NCBI GenBank assembly: GCA_945905925.1
Contig: CAMDQN010000017.1
Span: 1-64,000 of the forward strand
Direction: 5' to 3'
Length of the DNA: 64,000 bases
Source: Singulisphaera sp. GP187
Lineage (GTDB): Bacteria; Planctomycetota; Planctomycetia; Gemmatales; Gemmataceae
In this document: one piece after another, positions 50,795 through 60,236 of the stretch
Numbering within the stretch: the stretch's first letter is position 1
Layout of the letters: each line of letters starts with the position of its first letter
Notes under the pieces: generated by a model
Database searches by the model: none
The model's input: only the letters and a program-made list of their open reading frames with translations
What the model was told of the DNA's origin: nothing
Position numbers and translations under genes: made by a program

Positions 50795-53227
50795 TCACTG
50801 GCCCTTCCCGCGTCTCATGCGGAACGGGTCGCTCTTCACCAGTTCGGTCACGAGCGCGGAGAACTTGTAGTCGTTCTTCGCTAGCGCGTCTGTGATCGTA
50901 TCGACGGCGCGGCGGTCGTAGAACTCCAGTCCGCGACCGAGCGCGTAGGTCAGCATCTTCTCGGTCAAGCACTTCGCGAACAAATCCTTTTTGCCCAGGA
51001 GCACGTTCTTCAGTTCCGCGGGGCCGGTGAACTTCACATTGCCCGGCAACTCCCCGCTCGAATCAATCGGCGCGTCACCGTCCTTCGTGCGGTAGCCGCC
51101 GAGCGCGTCGAAGTTCTCCAGACCGAAGCCGAGTCCGTCCATCTTCGCGTGGCAGTTCGCGCACGCCGGGTTCGCACGGTGCGCTTCCATCTGCTGGCGC
51201 AGTGTGCCCGCGGTGACCGGCTTGCCGTCCTTCTCCAATTCCGGCACGTTCGGCGGCGGGGGTGGCGGGGGCGTTCCCAACAGTTGTTCCAGAACGTAGC
51301 GTCCGCGCTTCACCGGCGACGTGCGGCCCGGGTTCGAGGTTACCGTCAAGACGCTCGCTTGTGTGAGGACGCCGCCTCGGTTCGTGCCCTTCAAATCGAC
51401 GCGAACGAAGTCCTCGTTGTTGCGGAACTTCAGACCCTTCGGGCCGGTCGCGAGACCGTAGTGCCTGGCGAGCGGAGCATTCACATAAGTGAAATCGGCT
51501 TCCAAGATGTCGAGGATGCGACGGTCCTCGCGGATAATCTCTCCGAAAAAGAGATTCGTCTCCTTCAGCATCGCGGAGCGGAGTTGTTCGTTGAACTGCG
51601 GGAACTTCTTCGGGTCCGGCTGCGCGTTCTTCAGCGGTTGAAGCTGGAGCCACTGCATCACGAAGTTATCCACGAGCGCGGTTGCGCGCGGGTCGCGCAG
51701 CATGCGCTTCACCTGAGCGTCGATGTTCGCGGTGAGTTGCTTCTTCGCGGCGAGGTCGAACAACTCCTGATCGGGCATGCTCGACCAGAGGAAGTACGAC
51801 ATACGCGACGCGAGTTGATACTCGTCAAGCGGCTTTGGCGAGCCGGGAGCGTCAGCGACCGGAGTGTTATCCAACTCCACCCGGAACAAGAATTTCGGCG
51901 ACACGAGTGTAGCGGTCATCGCGAGTTGCATCGCGGCTTCCCACTTCTCGCCCTTCGCGATTGCGGCGTCCGCGAGTTTCAACAACCGGTCGAGTTCGTC
52001 CTTCGTCACGGGTCGGCGGTACGCGCGAGTTGCGAATCGTTCGAGCACTTCGCGCGAACGATCCGCGACCGGCTTCTTTTCGTCGCACGCGAGCAGTTTG
52101 CGGTGCGTCGCCGGGCGGCTGTCGAGCGGGCCGGTGAGCGACATGTAGCGGACATAGAGCGTCGGAGCCGGTTCGCCGTCTTCGGGTTTCACCAGCGCGA
52201 CCGCGAGTTTGTCGAGACCGATGTCCGCGGGAACCTCGACGCGGAACGTGTCGCCCGCTTTCTCCACGCGTGACTTCACTTCCAGCGTCTTCAGAATGAT
52301 GAACGGCCGCAGGTTCTTCACCGCGGCGCCCGCGAGCGCGTCCGCTTCGGCGTCGGTGGCCGCGCCCTTTGCGTCCTTGTCGCACCCGGCGAGAATAGCG
52401 ACCTTCACCGGTTTGGTGCCGGTCGTCTCGACGTACACCGTGGTCTGCGCGTTGTACACACCGTCGCGTGGCAGGTTGTTGAACCGCGTGAAGATCGGGC
52501 CGGTTTCGACCGGCGTGCCGTCCTTCTTGAAGATCACGACGCGGTGATTGTTCTTCATCGGGATGTTCGGACCGGCCGGTTCGGTGAACTGCGTGCCGAC
52601 ACCGCGCGACGCGGGCGGTGGCGGAACCGGTGTGACCGCGCGCGCCATGATCGTTTCGGCCGCCGCGAGGTAGCGCTCGAGCAGCACCGGCGGGAGCGTG
52701 AGCACGTCGCCGATGTTGTCGAAACCGTGGCCGACATCGTCGGAGGGGAAGTCTTCGGCTGGGTTGAAGTCGATGCCGACGAGGTCGCGGACGGTGTTGT
52801 TGTACTCGTTGCGGTTGAGCCGCCGCATCGTGACGCGACCGGGGTCCGGCTTCGCGGTGCGGTCGTGCTTCTCGAACACATCGCTCACAACCTTCGTGAA
52901 CGCGTCTCGCTCACCCACGGCGGGTTGCGGCTTCCCCTGCGGCGGCATCTCGCCGGACTTCAGCGCGTCGAGAACGCGCAGCCACGTCTTGCGGTCCTTC
53001 AATAGCGCCACGTCGTCGGCGTACTTGTCGAGCGCGAGATCGGCCTTCGCCTTCTCGCCCGAGTGACACGCAAGGCAGTACTTCTTGAGGAACGCGACGC
53101 CGTCGGTCTTGAACACGGGTTCCGCTTTGGGCTGCGCGGCGACCCTGAGCGGTTCCGGGACGCAGAAGAAGTACACGACCGCGACCAGCGCGACCGGCAG
53201 CAGAAGGAACTCGCGGCGCACGCGCAT
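50795..53227 (-). CDS. Planctomycete cytochrome-type protein, DUF1587/1592/1588/1585
   Basis: An 810-residue exported protein. The ATG at 53227 gives [21 protein letters not shown], a signal or anchor. A heme site [20 protein letters not shown] lies near residue 52, followed by [18 protein letters not shown] (DUF1587). Then come [16 protein letters not shown] (DUF1595), [21 protein letters not shown] (DUF1592) and a C-terminal DUF1588/1585 region with [26 protein letters not shown], a second CxxCH. It probably binds two c-type hemes and works in an extracytoplasmic redox process with the DUF1552 protein, which follows by 70 bp. Confidence 0.92.
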   Translation of the reverse strand: MRVRREFLLLPVALVAVVYFFCVPEPLRVAAQPKAEPVFKTDGVAFLKKYCLACHSGEKAKADLALDKYADDVALLKDRKTWLRVLDALKSGEMPPQGKPQPAVGERDAFTKVVSDVFEKHDRTAKPDPGRVTMRRLNRNEYNNTVRDLVGIDFNPAEDFPSDDVGHGFDNIGDVLTLPPVLLERYLAAAETIMARAVTPVPPPPASRGVGTQFTEPAGPNIPMKNNHRVVIFKKDGTPVETGPIFTRFNNLPRDGVYNAQTTVYVETTGTKPVKVAILAGCDKDAKGAATDAEADALAGAAVKNLRPFIILKTLEVKSRVEKAGDTFRVEVPADIGLDKLAVALVKPEDGEPAPTLYVRYMSLTGPLDSRPATHRKLLACDEKKPVADRSREVLERFATRAYRRPVTKDELDRLLKLADAAIAKGEKWEAAMQLAMTATLVSPKFLFRVELDNTPVADAPGSPKPLDEYQLASRMSYFLWSSMPDQELFDLAAKKQLTANIDAQVKRMLRDPRATALVDNFVMQWLQLQPLKNAQPDPKKFPQFNEQLRSAMLKETNLFFGEIIREDRRILDILEADFTYVNAPLARHYGLATGPKGLKFRNNEDFVRVDLKGTNRGGVLTQASVLTVTSNPGRTSPVKRGRYVLEQLLGTPPPPPPPNVPELEKDGKPVTAGTLRQQMEAHRANPACANCHAKMDGLGFGLENFDALGGYRTKDGDAPIDSSGELPGNVKFTGPAELKNVLLGKKDLFAKCLTEKMLTYALGRGLEFYDRRAVDTITDALAKNDYKFSALVTELVKSDPFRMRRGKGQ

Positions 53228-53347
53228 CGGGTTGTCCGTGAGGCGGGGAGCGGTTTGTTCGTGGAGAGGGCATCCGGCGGTACGTTCAGGATACCATTCG
53301 ATTCCGCACGCGACCAATCCAAACCTGTCGGACACCACGATGAACGC

Positions 53348-53379
53348 GAAAACCCCGCGGGCGAACCCGCGGGGTTTTC
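53348..53379 (-). terminator. Intrinsic terminator of the desaturase gene
   Basis: GAAAACCCCGCGGG (53348-53361) and CCCGCGGGGTTTTC (53366-53379) form a perfect 14-bp stem with a CGAA loop, about 30 bp past the desaturase stop. Reading minus, the stem ends in TTTTC, a classical intrinsic terminator. Confidence 0.85.
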
Positions 53380-53409
53380 TGTGGTTCAAGAATCCGAACG
53401 GTACGTGCG

Positions 53410-54429
53410 TTACGACGCGGTTCCGACCGCGGGCATCGGACCGGCGGGGTTCTCCGCGCGTGCGATCTGCTCGCCGCGCGACGGCAGCCGGACCTTCCAC
53501 GCGAGCCGGCAGATCACCAGCGCGCGGATCACTAACCAACTCAGGTCGAACTGCCACCACCGGAGACCGTGCCGGGCCGACAGCGGGAACGCGTGGTGGT
53601 TGTTGTGCCACCCCTCGCCCAGCGCCACGATCCCGACGAACAGATTGTTCCGGCTCTCGTCGCCGCACGCGTAGGTTTTACTGCCCCACAGGTGGCAGAT
53701 CGAGTTCACGCTCCAGGTTGCGTGGTGGCCGAGCAGGATGCGAACCAACCCGCCCCAGATGAAACCGGTGATGGCGCCTTGCCAGCCGCCGAAGCACAGC
53801 CCGATCACCGAGGGGACGAGGACGCCGATAAACGCCCATAGCGGGAACAGCGCGCTCACGGTGCGGATCACGCGGTCGCGTCGCCAGTCGCCGGCGTAGC
53901 GGTCGAGGTCGTCGGGCATCGGGGTGAATGCCCAGCCGATGTGCGAGTGCCAGAACCCCGCGAGCCAGCCCTTCAGTCCGCGCGTGTGCGGGTATGGCGA
54001 GTGCGGGTCGCCCTCCTTGTCGCTGTGTTGGTGGTGCAACCGGTGCCGCCCGACCCAGTCGAGCAGCGGTCCCTGAAAGGACATGGACCCGCACGCGGCG
54101 AGAAGAACCTGGATAGGACGCACGGTCTGGAACGAGCGGTGCGTAAACAGCCGGTGGAACCCGACTGTGATGCCAAGCATTGACGCCAGGTACATCCCGA
54201 CGAGCAACCCGAAATCGACCCACCCGAAGCCCCAACCCCACGCCAAGTACATTCCCACACCCAGGCCCACCAGCGGAACCGTGACCCCGATGAACGTCGT
54301 CACGAACGACATCACCTTGCGCCCGGTGCTGTACAACTGCGGCGGCGGTGGAAGGATCGGTTCGGGAACTGGCTCGTTCGGAGGAGACGGAGAAACGCTC
54401 GGCAAACTGGTGTCGGACGGAGTAGGCAA
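53410..54429 (-). CDS. Acyl-CoA/fatty acid delta-9-type desaturase
   Basis: A 339-residue membrane di-iron desaturase. The three histidine boxes are present: HRLFTH (HxxxxH) near residue 92, HRLHHQH near residue 129 and HNNHH near residue 272. There are two pairs of hydrophobic helices (VTTFIGVTVPLVGLGVGMYLAW, VDFGLLVGMYLASMLGI, and LFPLWAFIGVLVPSVIGLCF, AITGFIWGGLVRILLG). A Pro-rich N-terminal tail precedes the first helix. It should introduce a double bond into acyl chains to adjust membrane fluidity. It is transcribed from the same strand as the RRM gene upstream (132 bp) and ends at a strong terminator. Confidence 0.95.
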   Translation of the reverse strand: MPTPSDTSLPSVSPSPPNEPVPEPILPPPPQLYSTGRKVMSFVTTFIGVTVPLVGLGVGMYLAWGWGFGWVDFGLLVGMYLASMLGITVGFHRLFTHRSFQTVRPIQVLLAACGSMSFQGPLLDWVGRHRLHHQHSDKEGDPHSPYPHTRGLKGWLAGFWHSHIGWAFTPMPDDLDRYAGDWRRDRVIRTVSALFPLWAFIGVLVPSVIGLCFGGWQGAITGFIWGGLVRILLGHHATWSVNSICHLWGSKTYACGDESRNNLFVGIVALGEGWHNNHHAFPLSARHGLRWWQFDLSWLVIRALVICRLAWKVRLPSRGEQIARAENPAGPMPAVGTAS

Positions 54430-54561
54430 AGTTGGGGTTCCCGATAGAAGTGAAGACGCCTACTCGACGGGAAGCGAGTCCCGGTAGCTGGCGCCCGAAG
54501 TAGCGGGCGAGGGGCGGCGACACTCGCCGCCCCCAAAATGATTTAGCTCAAACGCGACTGT

Positions 54562-54945
54562 TTAGTAGCGGCGACCGCCACCACCGCCGCCACCGCCGTA
54601 ACCACCACCGCCGCCACCACCGCCGCCGCCGCCGTAGCCGCCACCGCCGCCACCGCGACGGCCACCGCCACCGCCACCGCTACCGCCACCGCCACCCTCC
54701 TTCGGGCGGGCCTCATTCACCGTCAGCGGGCGGCCTTCGATGACCTGTCCGTGCATCCCGGTGATGGCGGCTTGGGCCTCTTGATCGGTGCCCATCTCGA
54801 CGAAGCCGAAGCCCTTCGAGCGGCCAGTGTCACGGTCCATGATCACCTGGGCCGAAACGACGGCGCCATACGGGGTGAACATGTCTTGCAGTTGTGAGTC
54901 GGTGACGCCCCAACTCAGGTTGCCGACATACAATTTCTTACCCAC
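54562..54945 (-). CDS. RRM RNA-binding protein with glycine-rich tail
   Basis: A 127-residue protein, most likely from the GTG at 54945 because the RRM begins right there (MGKKLYVGNLSWGVTD) and GGGAGAG lies upstream. RNP2 is LYVGNL and RNP1 is KGFGFVEM, both intact, so RNA binding through aromatic residues is likely. After the RRM (residues 1-80) comes a tail of about 47 residues that is nearly all Gly with Arg and Tyr (GGGGGRRGGGGGGYGG). It resembles cyanobacterial cold-inducible Rbp proteins. Its long upstream leader is consistent with cold or post-transcriptional control, not proven. Confidence 0.88.
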   Translation of the reverse strand: MGKKLYVGNLSWGVTDSQLQDMFTPYGAVVSAQVIMDRDTGRSKGFGFVEMGTDQEAQAAITGMHGQVIEGRPLTVNEARPKEGGGGGSGGGGGGRRGGGGGGYGGGGGGGGGGGYGGGGGGGGRRY

Positions 54946-55327
54946 GACGAACTCTCCCGCGGCCCGGTCCCGGCCGCTTCTTGAATCTACTTCCCGCGCG
55001 GGACCGCGAGCGGGGACGAACGAACTGGCGAGTGGGTGAACCACCGCTGGCAACACCTGTCGGGCGATCCCGGCCCACGTGGTCCGGGACTCTTCGAGCG
55101 GGAGAAGCGAGCGTTCGGCGTCGGTCAACGGATCAACTCCGTTGGTTGTGGTAGACTTTATCAGGATGAACGGCCCGTCGCGCGATGATTTTTCGCGAAA
55201 TCTTTCCGCGTGTGTCAAGCCCGGTTTTCGCGCTGTGGTGGTATAGGTAAGAGACGCTGACCCTGATAGGACAGCGACCGACGTGTATCTCGTCTACGGG
55301 CCGAACGCTCGCGAAGCCGCAAGCGGC
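54946..55327. other. Long leader region upstream of the RRM gene
   Basis: A 382-bp stretch with no convincing gene; the RRM frame extends into it but the residues look non-coding. It must carry the RRM gene's promoter and an untranslated leader. The left edge of the AAA ATPase gene is marked by a hairpin, AAGCCGC-AA-GCGGCTT (55314-55329), that overlaps its stop codon. I see no riboswitch I can name. Confidence 0.5.
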
Positions 55328-56368
55328 TTACGCGTCGCCCAGATACTCCGGCACTTTGGTTCGTAGGTGTTCGATCTCCTGGTGCGTTTCGCCGAGGTAA
55401 GCGAGCAACCGCAGATCGTCCTTCGTCACGGCGCCTCCGCTGAACAGCCACGAGCGCACGCGGAACAGCTTGTAGAGCTTCACCAGTTTGCGGTCGCTGA
55501 TGAAAATCTTGTCCTCGCGAACGAGCGTCTTCACGAGCCGCTGGAACTCCTTGAACACGTCCGCCGGGAAGAACCGGTGACGGTCGTTCTCCTCCTCCCC
55601 GCGACCGTCGCCCGTCTTTCGCGAGAACAGGTGCGTCATGTACCGGTTCGCCTTCAGGAAGTCTTCGAGGGTCGCGTGCCCCTCCACCCACGGCTTCTGG
55701 TTCAAACCTTTATTGGCTTCGCCTTGAAGGCCCGCATCGATCAACTCGGAGAAATATTCCTCCTGCACGCTGCGGCTCTGGACCTTCAGCACAAACCGGT
55801 CCTTGAGCGCAGCGAGTTCGCCTTGCTCCGGGATTTCGTTCGTCGCGGCGAACATGATCCGCAACGGCACCGGTTCTGGCTTGCCCTCCTGGTAGAACTT
55901 CTTCTCGTTGATGATCGTGAGAAGGATGTTCAGGATGGCGGAGTTCGACTTGAAGATTTCGTCGAGGAACACGAGCTTCGCGGTCGGCAGTTTGCCCTCC
56001 TTCCGGCGGATGTACTTGCCGTCGCGAAGTTCCCTGATGTCGATGGCGCCGATGATTTCGCTCGGTTCGGTGAACCGCGTGAGCATGTATTCGAAGTAAT
56101 CGCCCTGCTCGATCCCGAGCGCGTCCTTGAATTTCACGACGATGTCAGACTTGGCGGTTCCGGGCGGGCCGATGAGCAATAAGGGTTCTTGCGCGACGGC
56201 CGCGACGCACATCAGGTCGATGATCTCTTGCTTGTTCACGAAGAACCGCCCGAGCGACTCGCGAAAGCGATTAACCCGCTTGCGGATCGTTTCGGCTTCC
56301 GATTGCAGGTCCGCGAGCGACAGTTCTTCGGGGTTCACGGTGGGCTGGGCTTTGGCGGCAGGCGGCAT
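55328..56368 (-). CDS. Lone MoxR/RavA-type AAA+ ATPase
   Basis: A 346-residue AAA+ ATPase. The ATG at 56368 gives MPPAAKAQPTVNPEELSLAD, with a short unstructured tail. Walker A is GPPGTAKSD, Walker B is LVFLDEIFKSNSAILNILLTIINE, and sensor 1 and arginine finger regions are in FAATNEIPEQGELAALKDRF. The FKSNSAILNILLTIINE signature is that of the RavA/MoxR group. The C-terminal helical region has KVKLYKLFRVRSWLF-like character (KLVKLYKLFRVRSWLFSGGA). RavA normally pairs with a VWA protein (ViaA); no such gene adjoins it here. Confidence 0.85.
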   Translation of the reverse strand: MPPAAKAQPTVNPEELSLADLQSEAETIRKRVNRFRESLGRFFVNKQEIIDLMCVAAVAQEPLLLIGPPGTAKSDIVVKFKDALGIEQGDYFEYMLTRFTEPSEIIGAIDIRELRDGKYIRRKEGKLPTAKLVFLDEIFKSNSAILNILLTIINEKKFYQEGKPEPVPLRIMFAATNEIPEQGELAALKDRFVLKVQSRSVQEEYFSELIDAGLQGEANKGLNQKPWVEGHATLEDFLKANRYMTHLFSRKTGDGRGEEENDRHRFFPADVFKEFQRLVKTLVREDKIFISDRKLVKLYKLFRVRSWLFSGGAVTKDDLRLLAYLGETHQEIEHLRTKVPEYLGDA

Positions 56369-56567
56369 GGCTGATCGGCTTCCGTGAGTGTAGATGAAAG
56401 ACAGTGCGTGCGGGCACTGGCGCGGTTCGCGTGGTTCGGATGCTTCCAGGGGAATGATAAGGGGTTTGGCGTGCGGTGGGAATGTCGGCGGGCGACGCGA
56501 TTCGGGTTGATTCCTTTCGCGCCAGAGCTTATCAGTTCCGGTTCCGAACGATGTTGGAGCCGTGCCG
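56369..56567. promoter_or_regulatory. Divergent intergenic region
   Basis: A 199-bp spacer between the diverging AAA ATPase and GT39-like genes that must hold both promoters. No confident promoter boxes. TTGGAG lies nine bases before the ATG at 56568. Confidence 0.35.
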
Positions 56568-58322
56568 ATGGTGCCGAGCCTGAACCCAGTTGTCGCGCGG
56601 CTGCCCGCGGGCGCCGCAGATTCGTTCGCGGGAAAATTCACCGATCTCGCCTGTCAGCGCGTCGCGTGCGTTCTCATTCTCACATCGGTCGTACTCCACA
56701 TCGCGTACCTGATTATTGGTTGCCCGCTCGACCTCGCACCGGACGAGGCGCACTACTGGCAGTGGTCGCGCCACCTCGCGTGGAGCTACTACAGCAAGGG
56801 GCCGCTGGTCGCGTGGCTCATCCGCGCGTCGTGCGAAGTGTTCGGGCCGCTCAGCAACGCGCTGATTGGTTCGCCGATGTTCGCGGTGCGCCTACCGGCG
56901 GTGGCGTGCCACGCGGCGCTGCTCGCGGGCTGGTATGTCCTCGCGGCTTCAACGCTGAAGAGTCATCGGGCGGCGCTCGCAACTGTGGCGCTGGCAATGA
57001 CGCTTCCGCCGGTGATCGCGGGCGCGGTTCTGATGACCATCGACCCGCCGTTCCTCGCGTGCTGGTGCTGGGCCGCGATCGGCGTGTGGAAGGGGTTGCG
57101 GCTGGAAGAACCTCTCCCCCCAACCCCCTCCCCTAAGAAGGGAGGGGGAGCCGGACTTTCTCCCCCTCCCTTCTTAGGGGAGGGGGTTGGGGGGAGAGGT
57201 TCTTCCCTGCGCTGGTGGCTGCTCGCAGCCGTGTGTTCCGCGTGTGGCGTGATGGCGAAGTACCCGATGGTGCTGCTCCCGTGCGGTGTGTTCGGCTACT
57301 TGCTCTTCACGCGGCGCTCTGAGTTGACGCGTCCGGGCTTCTGGCTGTTCGTTCTCGGCTCCGTTGTGGGATTGGTGCCGGTTCTGATCTGGAACGCGAC
57401 GAACGACTGGGTCACGTTCCGGCACGTCGGCACGCAAGCGGCCGGCACCGGCGGAAGCGGGATTCGGTGGTTCGGGCCACTCACCTACGCGGCCGGGCAG
57501 TTCGCGTTTTTGATCGGCGTGTGGTTCGTGGTGTGGGTCGCCGCCGCGTGGCGGGCGCGCCGGGCAACCGACTCGGCCACGGCTTTTCTGTGGTGGACCT
57601 CGGTGCCGGTGTGGTTCGTGTTCGCGGTCGCGAGCTTCAAAGCGTCCGGGCAGATCAACTGGCCGGCCGCAGCCTACGTCACCGGGTTCGTGCTGTGCGT
57701 CGCGTGGGTGCGCGACCAACTTGCGGGGCCGAACCACAAGTACGTCGCGCGCCTGGTGAGCGTTGGCATCGCCATCGGCCTCGCGCTCTCGGCACTTGTG
57801 CATTTCCCCGGGTTGATGCGGTCGGCACTGGCAAGCGCCGCCGGATCACCGACGGAGAAAGACCCAACCCCAATCCGCAAGTTCGACCCGACGGCGCGGC
57901 TCCGCGGGTGGAAGACACTCGCGACCGAAGTGGACGTGATTCGTGATCGCGTGCGATCCGAGACCGGTGAAGAACCACTCGTTGCGGGGACCGTGTGGAA
58001 CGTGCCCGGCGAACTGGGCGTGTATTGCAAGGGCCACCCGGAGACGTATTCGTTCGGCCTCGCGATGGCCGACCGGCACTCGCAGTACGACATGTGGCAC
58101 CCGAATCCCGTTGCCGACGCGCAAGCATTTCGCGGGCGCACGTTCGTGTTCGTCGGGGACGGACTCCCCGCCGACACCAAAGTCTTCGATCGCGTGGAAC
58201 TGGCGATAATCGTCGTTCACCGCGAAGAGGGCGTCCCGGTGGCGGTCTGGTGGGTGTGGGTCGGGCATGGGTTCCGGGGATTCCCCGAGAAGCCGCTCGC
58301 GCCCGGCACTAAACGCTATTAA
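56568..58322 (+). CDS. GT39/ArnT-like membrane glycosyltransferase with in-frame palindromic insert
   Basis: A 584-residue polytopic protein. ATG 56568 is chosen (GGAG nine bases upstream) over a GTG at 56562. The first helix (VACVLILTSVVLHIAYLII) leads into the lumenal loop PDEAHYWQWSRHLAWSYYSKGPLVAWLI, the acidic catalytic loop of lipid-linked-sugar transferases of the ArnT/PMT group. Several helices follow. Between them a 34-residue segment (57105-57206) is encoded by a palindromic element and would otherwise leave GVWKGLRL joined to LRWWLLAAVC, so it sits in a loop. It should move a sugar from a polyprenyl carrier to a cell-surface acceptor. Confidence 0.82.
   Translation: MVPSLNPVVARLPAGAADSFAGKFTDLACQRVACVLILTSVVLHIAYLIIGCPLDLAPDEAHYWQWSRHLAWSYYSKGPLVAWLIRASCEVFGPLSNALIGSPMFAVRLPAVACHAALLAGWYVLAASTLKSHRAALATVALAMTLPPVIAGAVLMTIDPPFLACWCWAAIGVWKGLRLEEPLPPTPSPKKGGGAGLSPPPFLGEGVGGRGSSLRWWLLAAVCSACGVMAKYPMVLLPCGVFGYLLFTRRSELTRPGFWLFVLGSVVGLVPVLIWNATNDWVTFRHVGTQAAGTGGSGIRWFGPLTYAAGQFAFLIGVWFVVWVAAAWRARRATDSATAFLWWTSVPVWFVFAVASFKASGQINWPAAAYVTGFVLCVAWVRDQLAGPNHKYVARLVSVGIAIGLALSALVHFPGLMRSALASAAGSPTEKDPTPIRKFDPTARLRGWKTLATEVDVIRDRVRSETGEEPLVAGTVWNVPGELGVYCKGHPETYSFGLAMADRHSQYDMWHPNPVADAQAFRGRTFVFVGDGLPADTKVFDRVELAIIVVHREEGVPVAVWWVWVGHGFRGFPEKPLAPGTKRY
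57105..57206. repeat. In-frame palindromic element, copy 2
   Basis: Arms 57104-57150 and 57160-57206 are perfect 47-bp reverse complements around a nine-base spacer. The element encodes EEPLPPTPSPKKGG, a five-residue spacer and PPPFLGEGVGGRGSS inside the glycosyltransferase. Of the three forward frames, the other two each contain a stop (TAG or TAA), so this is the only open one. Confidence 0.96.
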
Positions 58323-58359
58323 CCCGCGCACGCGGATAATTCAATCAAGCGGTGACAGA

Positions 58360-58569
58360 GTGGGTACTGTGGGGTATTGGTCGTTGACATGCGCGTCTTG
58401 CGCTCTGAGTTGGAACCGGACCGGGACCTTGACGGACTACGAACGGCAGGCAATTGAGTCCCGACCGTGTTCGGGGTGCGGTGCGTACACCCTCAGATGC
58501 TCCGAACCGCGCCCTAATACGACCCGGCGCGACACGCGGGATGCCGCCCGCCCGCGCCGGGCCGCTTAA
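58360..58569 (+). CDS. Small zinc-ribbon-like protein
   Basis: A possible 69-residue protein from GTG 58360 (another GTG is at 58369). It has two Cys pairs, TCASC and PCSGC, about 28 residues apart, a zinc-ribbon spacing, followed by a basic C-terminal tail (RRDTRDAARPRRAA). It lies 37 bp after the glycosyltransferase stop in a spacer otherwise non-coding. No ribosome binding site is obvious, so it is a candidate rather than a certain gene. Confidence 0.4.
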   Translation: MGTVGYWSLTCASCALSWNRTGTLTDYERQAIESRPCSGCGAYTLRCSEPRPNTTRRDTRDAARPRRAA

Positions 58570-58590
58570 ACGCGAACACAATTTGGCTTC

Positions 58591-58707
58591 AGTCTTTCAA
58601 AGTAGTAGGCACACTCCGAGTGCCGTGGCAAAGCGAGTCAGAAACGCGATGCGTTCTTGAGTTGCGAAGCCACGTCACTCGGAGTGTGCCTACTACTTTG
58701 AAAGACT
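58591..58707. repeat. 117-bp element with perfect 32-bp inverted arms
   Basis: Arms 58591-58622 and 58676-58707 are exact reverse complements (AGTCTTTCAAAGTAGTAGGC... and its inverse), separated by 53 bp. It lies upstream of the HtrA-like gene. Size and symmetry fit a MITE-like element or a large cruciform; no target-site duplication is obvious. Confidence 0.9.
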
Positions 58708-58763
58708 CGGCGTTTTCGCGTCTGGTACAATCACTTCAAGTTACCGCACCCCGGAGCCGCACC

Positions 58764-60143
58764 ATGAAACGCTGGCCGCTCGCCGTCGGGTTCCTCTCGC
58801 TCGGTCTTGCGGCGGGAATGTTCGCCACGCCACAACTCGCCAGCCAGCCCGCGGTGCCAAAACTCGATGCGCCCTTACCGGGGCGTGAGTGGCAATCGTT
58901 CTCGCCCGTCGTGAAGCGTGTCCTTCCGGGTGTGGTGTGCATCGAAGGCAAGGGCCGCGCGAAGCATGCCGCGGGCGAAGGCACCGACCCCGGCTTCGGC
59001 TCCGGTGTACTCATCGACGCGTCCGGCGTCATCCTTACGAACAACCACGTCGTCGCGGACCTCGACTCGGTCGAAGTCACGCTCGCCGACGGCCGCAAGT
59101 TCACCACTGCCGACATCCGACGCGACCCGAAGACCGACCTCGCGCTCGTGAAGATCGAATCGAAAGACCCCCTACCTTTTCTCGAATTCGGCGACAGCGA
59201 CGCGATGGAGGTCGGTGATCGCGTCCTCGCTGTGGGCGCGCCATTCGGCCTCACGGGTTCGGTCACGAGCGGCATCGTGAGCGCGAAGAGCCGCAACAAC
59301 CTGAAGCTGAATGCGTTCGAGGACTTCATCCAGACGGACGCCGCGATGAATCCCGGCAACAGCGGTGGACCGCTCGTGAACCTCGACGGCCGGGTGATCG
59401 GTCTGACATCAGCGATCAAGACTCGCACAGGCGGGTTCCAGGGTGTGGGCCTCGCGGTTTCCAGCAATCTTGCGAAGAAGATCGCTGACGACCTGCTCAA
59501 GAACGGCGTGGTGCGCCGTGCCTCTTTCGGCATCCTGGTGCGCGACCTCGACGCCGAGAGTGCCAAGAAAGCCGGTGCGAAGAACACCGAGGGTGTGGTG
59601 GTCACGAAGGTGTTCGACGATTCGCCCGCCGCGAAAGCCGGCGTCGTGATCGGCGACGTGATTACGAAGATCAACGGCGAGGCAGTGAAAGATTCGCGAG
59701 ACGTGCAGAAGGTCACCGCGGCGTTACCGTTCAACGATGTGGTGGACGTGTTTCTGTGGCGCGACGGCAAGTTCTACGTCGGTAAAGTGAAGGTCGAAGA
59801 GGAACGCCAGGTGCTGAAGCCCGAAACGCCACCGGCTCCGAGCGGCGCGACCGCGGGCACGGTCGGGCTGACGCTGCTCGACCTCACGCCCGAATCCGTG
59901 AAGAAGAACGGGTGGCCGATGGGTCTCAAGGGCGCCGCGATCACCGACGTGAAGAAGAACAGCCTCGCGGATCAATCCGGCCTTGCACGTGGGCTGATCG
60001 TGCTGAAGGTGGACAAGACGGTTGTCACATCGGCCGCGACCTTCGACCAGGCGCTCCAGCAAGCGGACACCGAAAAAGGCGCGTTGCTGCACGTGCTTCG
60101 CGCAAACGGTGACGTGGACTTCATCGTCTTGAGAGTGAAGTGA
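58764..60143 (+). CDS. HtrA/DegP-like serine protease with PDZ domain
   Basis: A 459-residue exported protease. The signal is MKRWPLAVGFLSLGLAAGMF. The trypsin-like domain has a complete catalytic triad: His95 (LTNNHVV), Asp125 (DLALVKI) and Ser200 (NPGNSGGPL). A PDZ domain (FGILVRDLDAESAKK..., AGVVIGDVITKINGEAV) covers residues about 265-360, and a second PDZ-like region lies at the end (GLARGLIVLKVDKTVV). It probably degrades or refolds misfolded periplasmic proteins. Promoter signals likely lie near the 117-bp palindromic element upstream. Confidence 0.93.
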   Translation: MKRWPLAVGFLSLGLAAGMFATPQLASQPAVPKLDAPLPGREWQSFSPVVKRVLPGVVCIEGKGRAKHAAGEGTDPGFGSGVLIDASGVILTNNHVVADLDSVEVTLADGRKFTTADIRRDPKTDLALVKIESKDPLPFLEFGDSDAMEVGDRVLAVGAPFGLTGSVTSGIVSAKSRNNLKLNAFEDFIQTDAAMNPGNSGGPLVNLDGRVIGLTSAIKTRTGGFQGVGLAVSSNLAKKIADDLLKNGVVRRASFGILVRDLDAESAKKAGAKNTEGVVVTKVFDDSPAAKAGVVIGDVITKINGEAVKDSRDVQKVTAALPFNDVVDVFLWRDGKFYVGKVKVEEERQVLKPETPPAPSGATAGTVGLTLLDLTPESVKKNGWPMGLKGAAITDVKKNSLADQSGLARGLIVLKVDKTVVTSAATFDQALQQADTEKGALLHVLRANGDVDFIVLRVK

Positions 60144-60236
60144 GTTCGTTACCATCGTGCCAAGCCAGTCGTCAGCAGGTCGCGGTTTAGCGTCAGACCC
60201 GGAGGGGCTGTCTGCCCACCGCCAGAGACCCATCCA

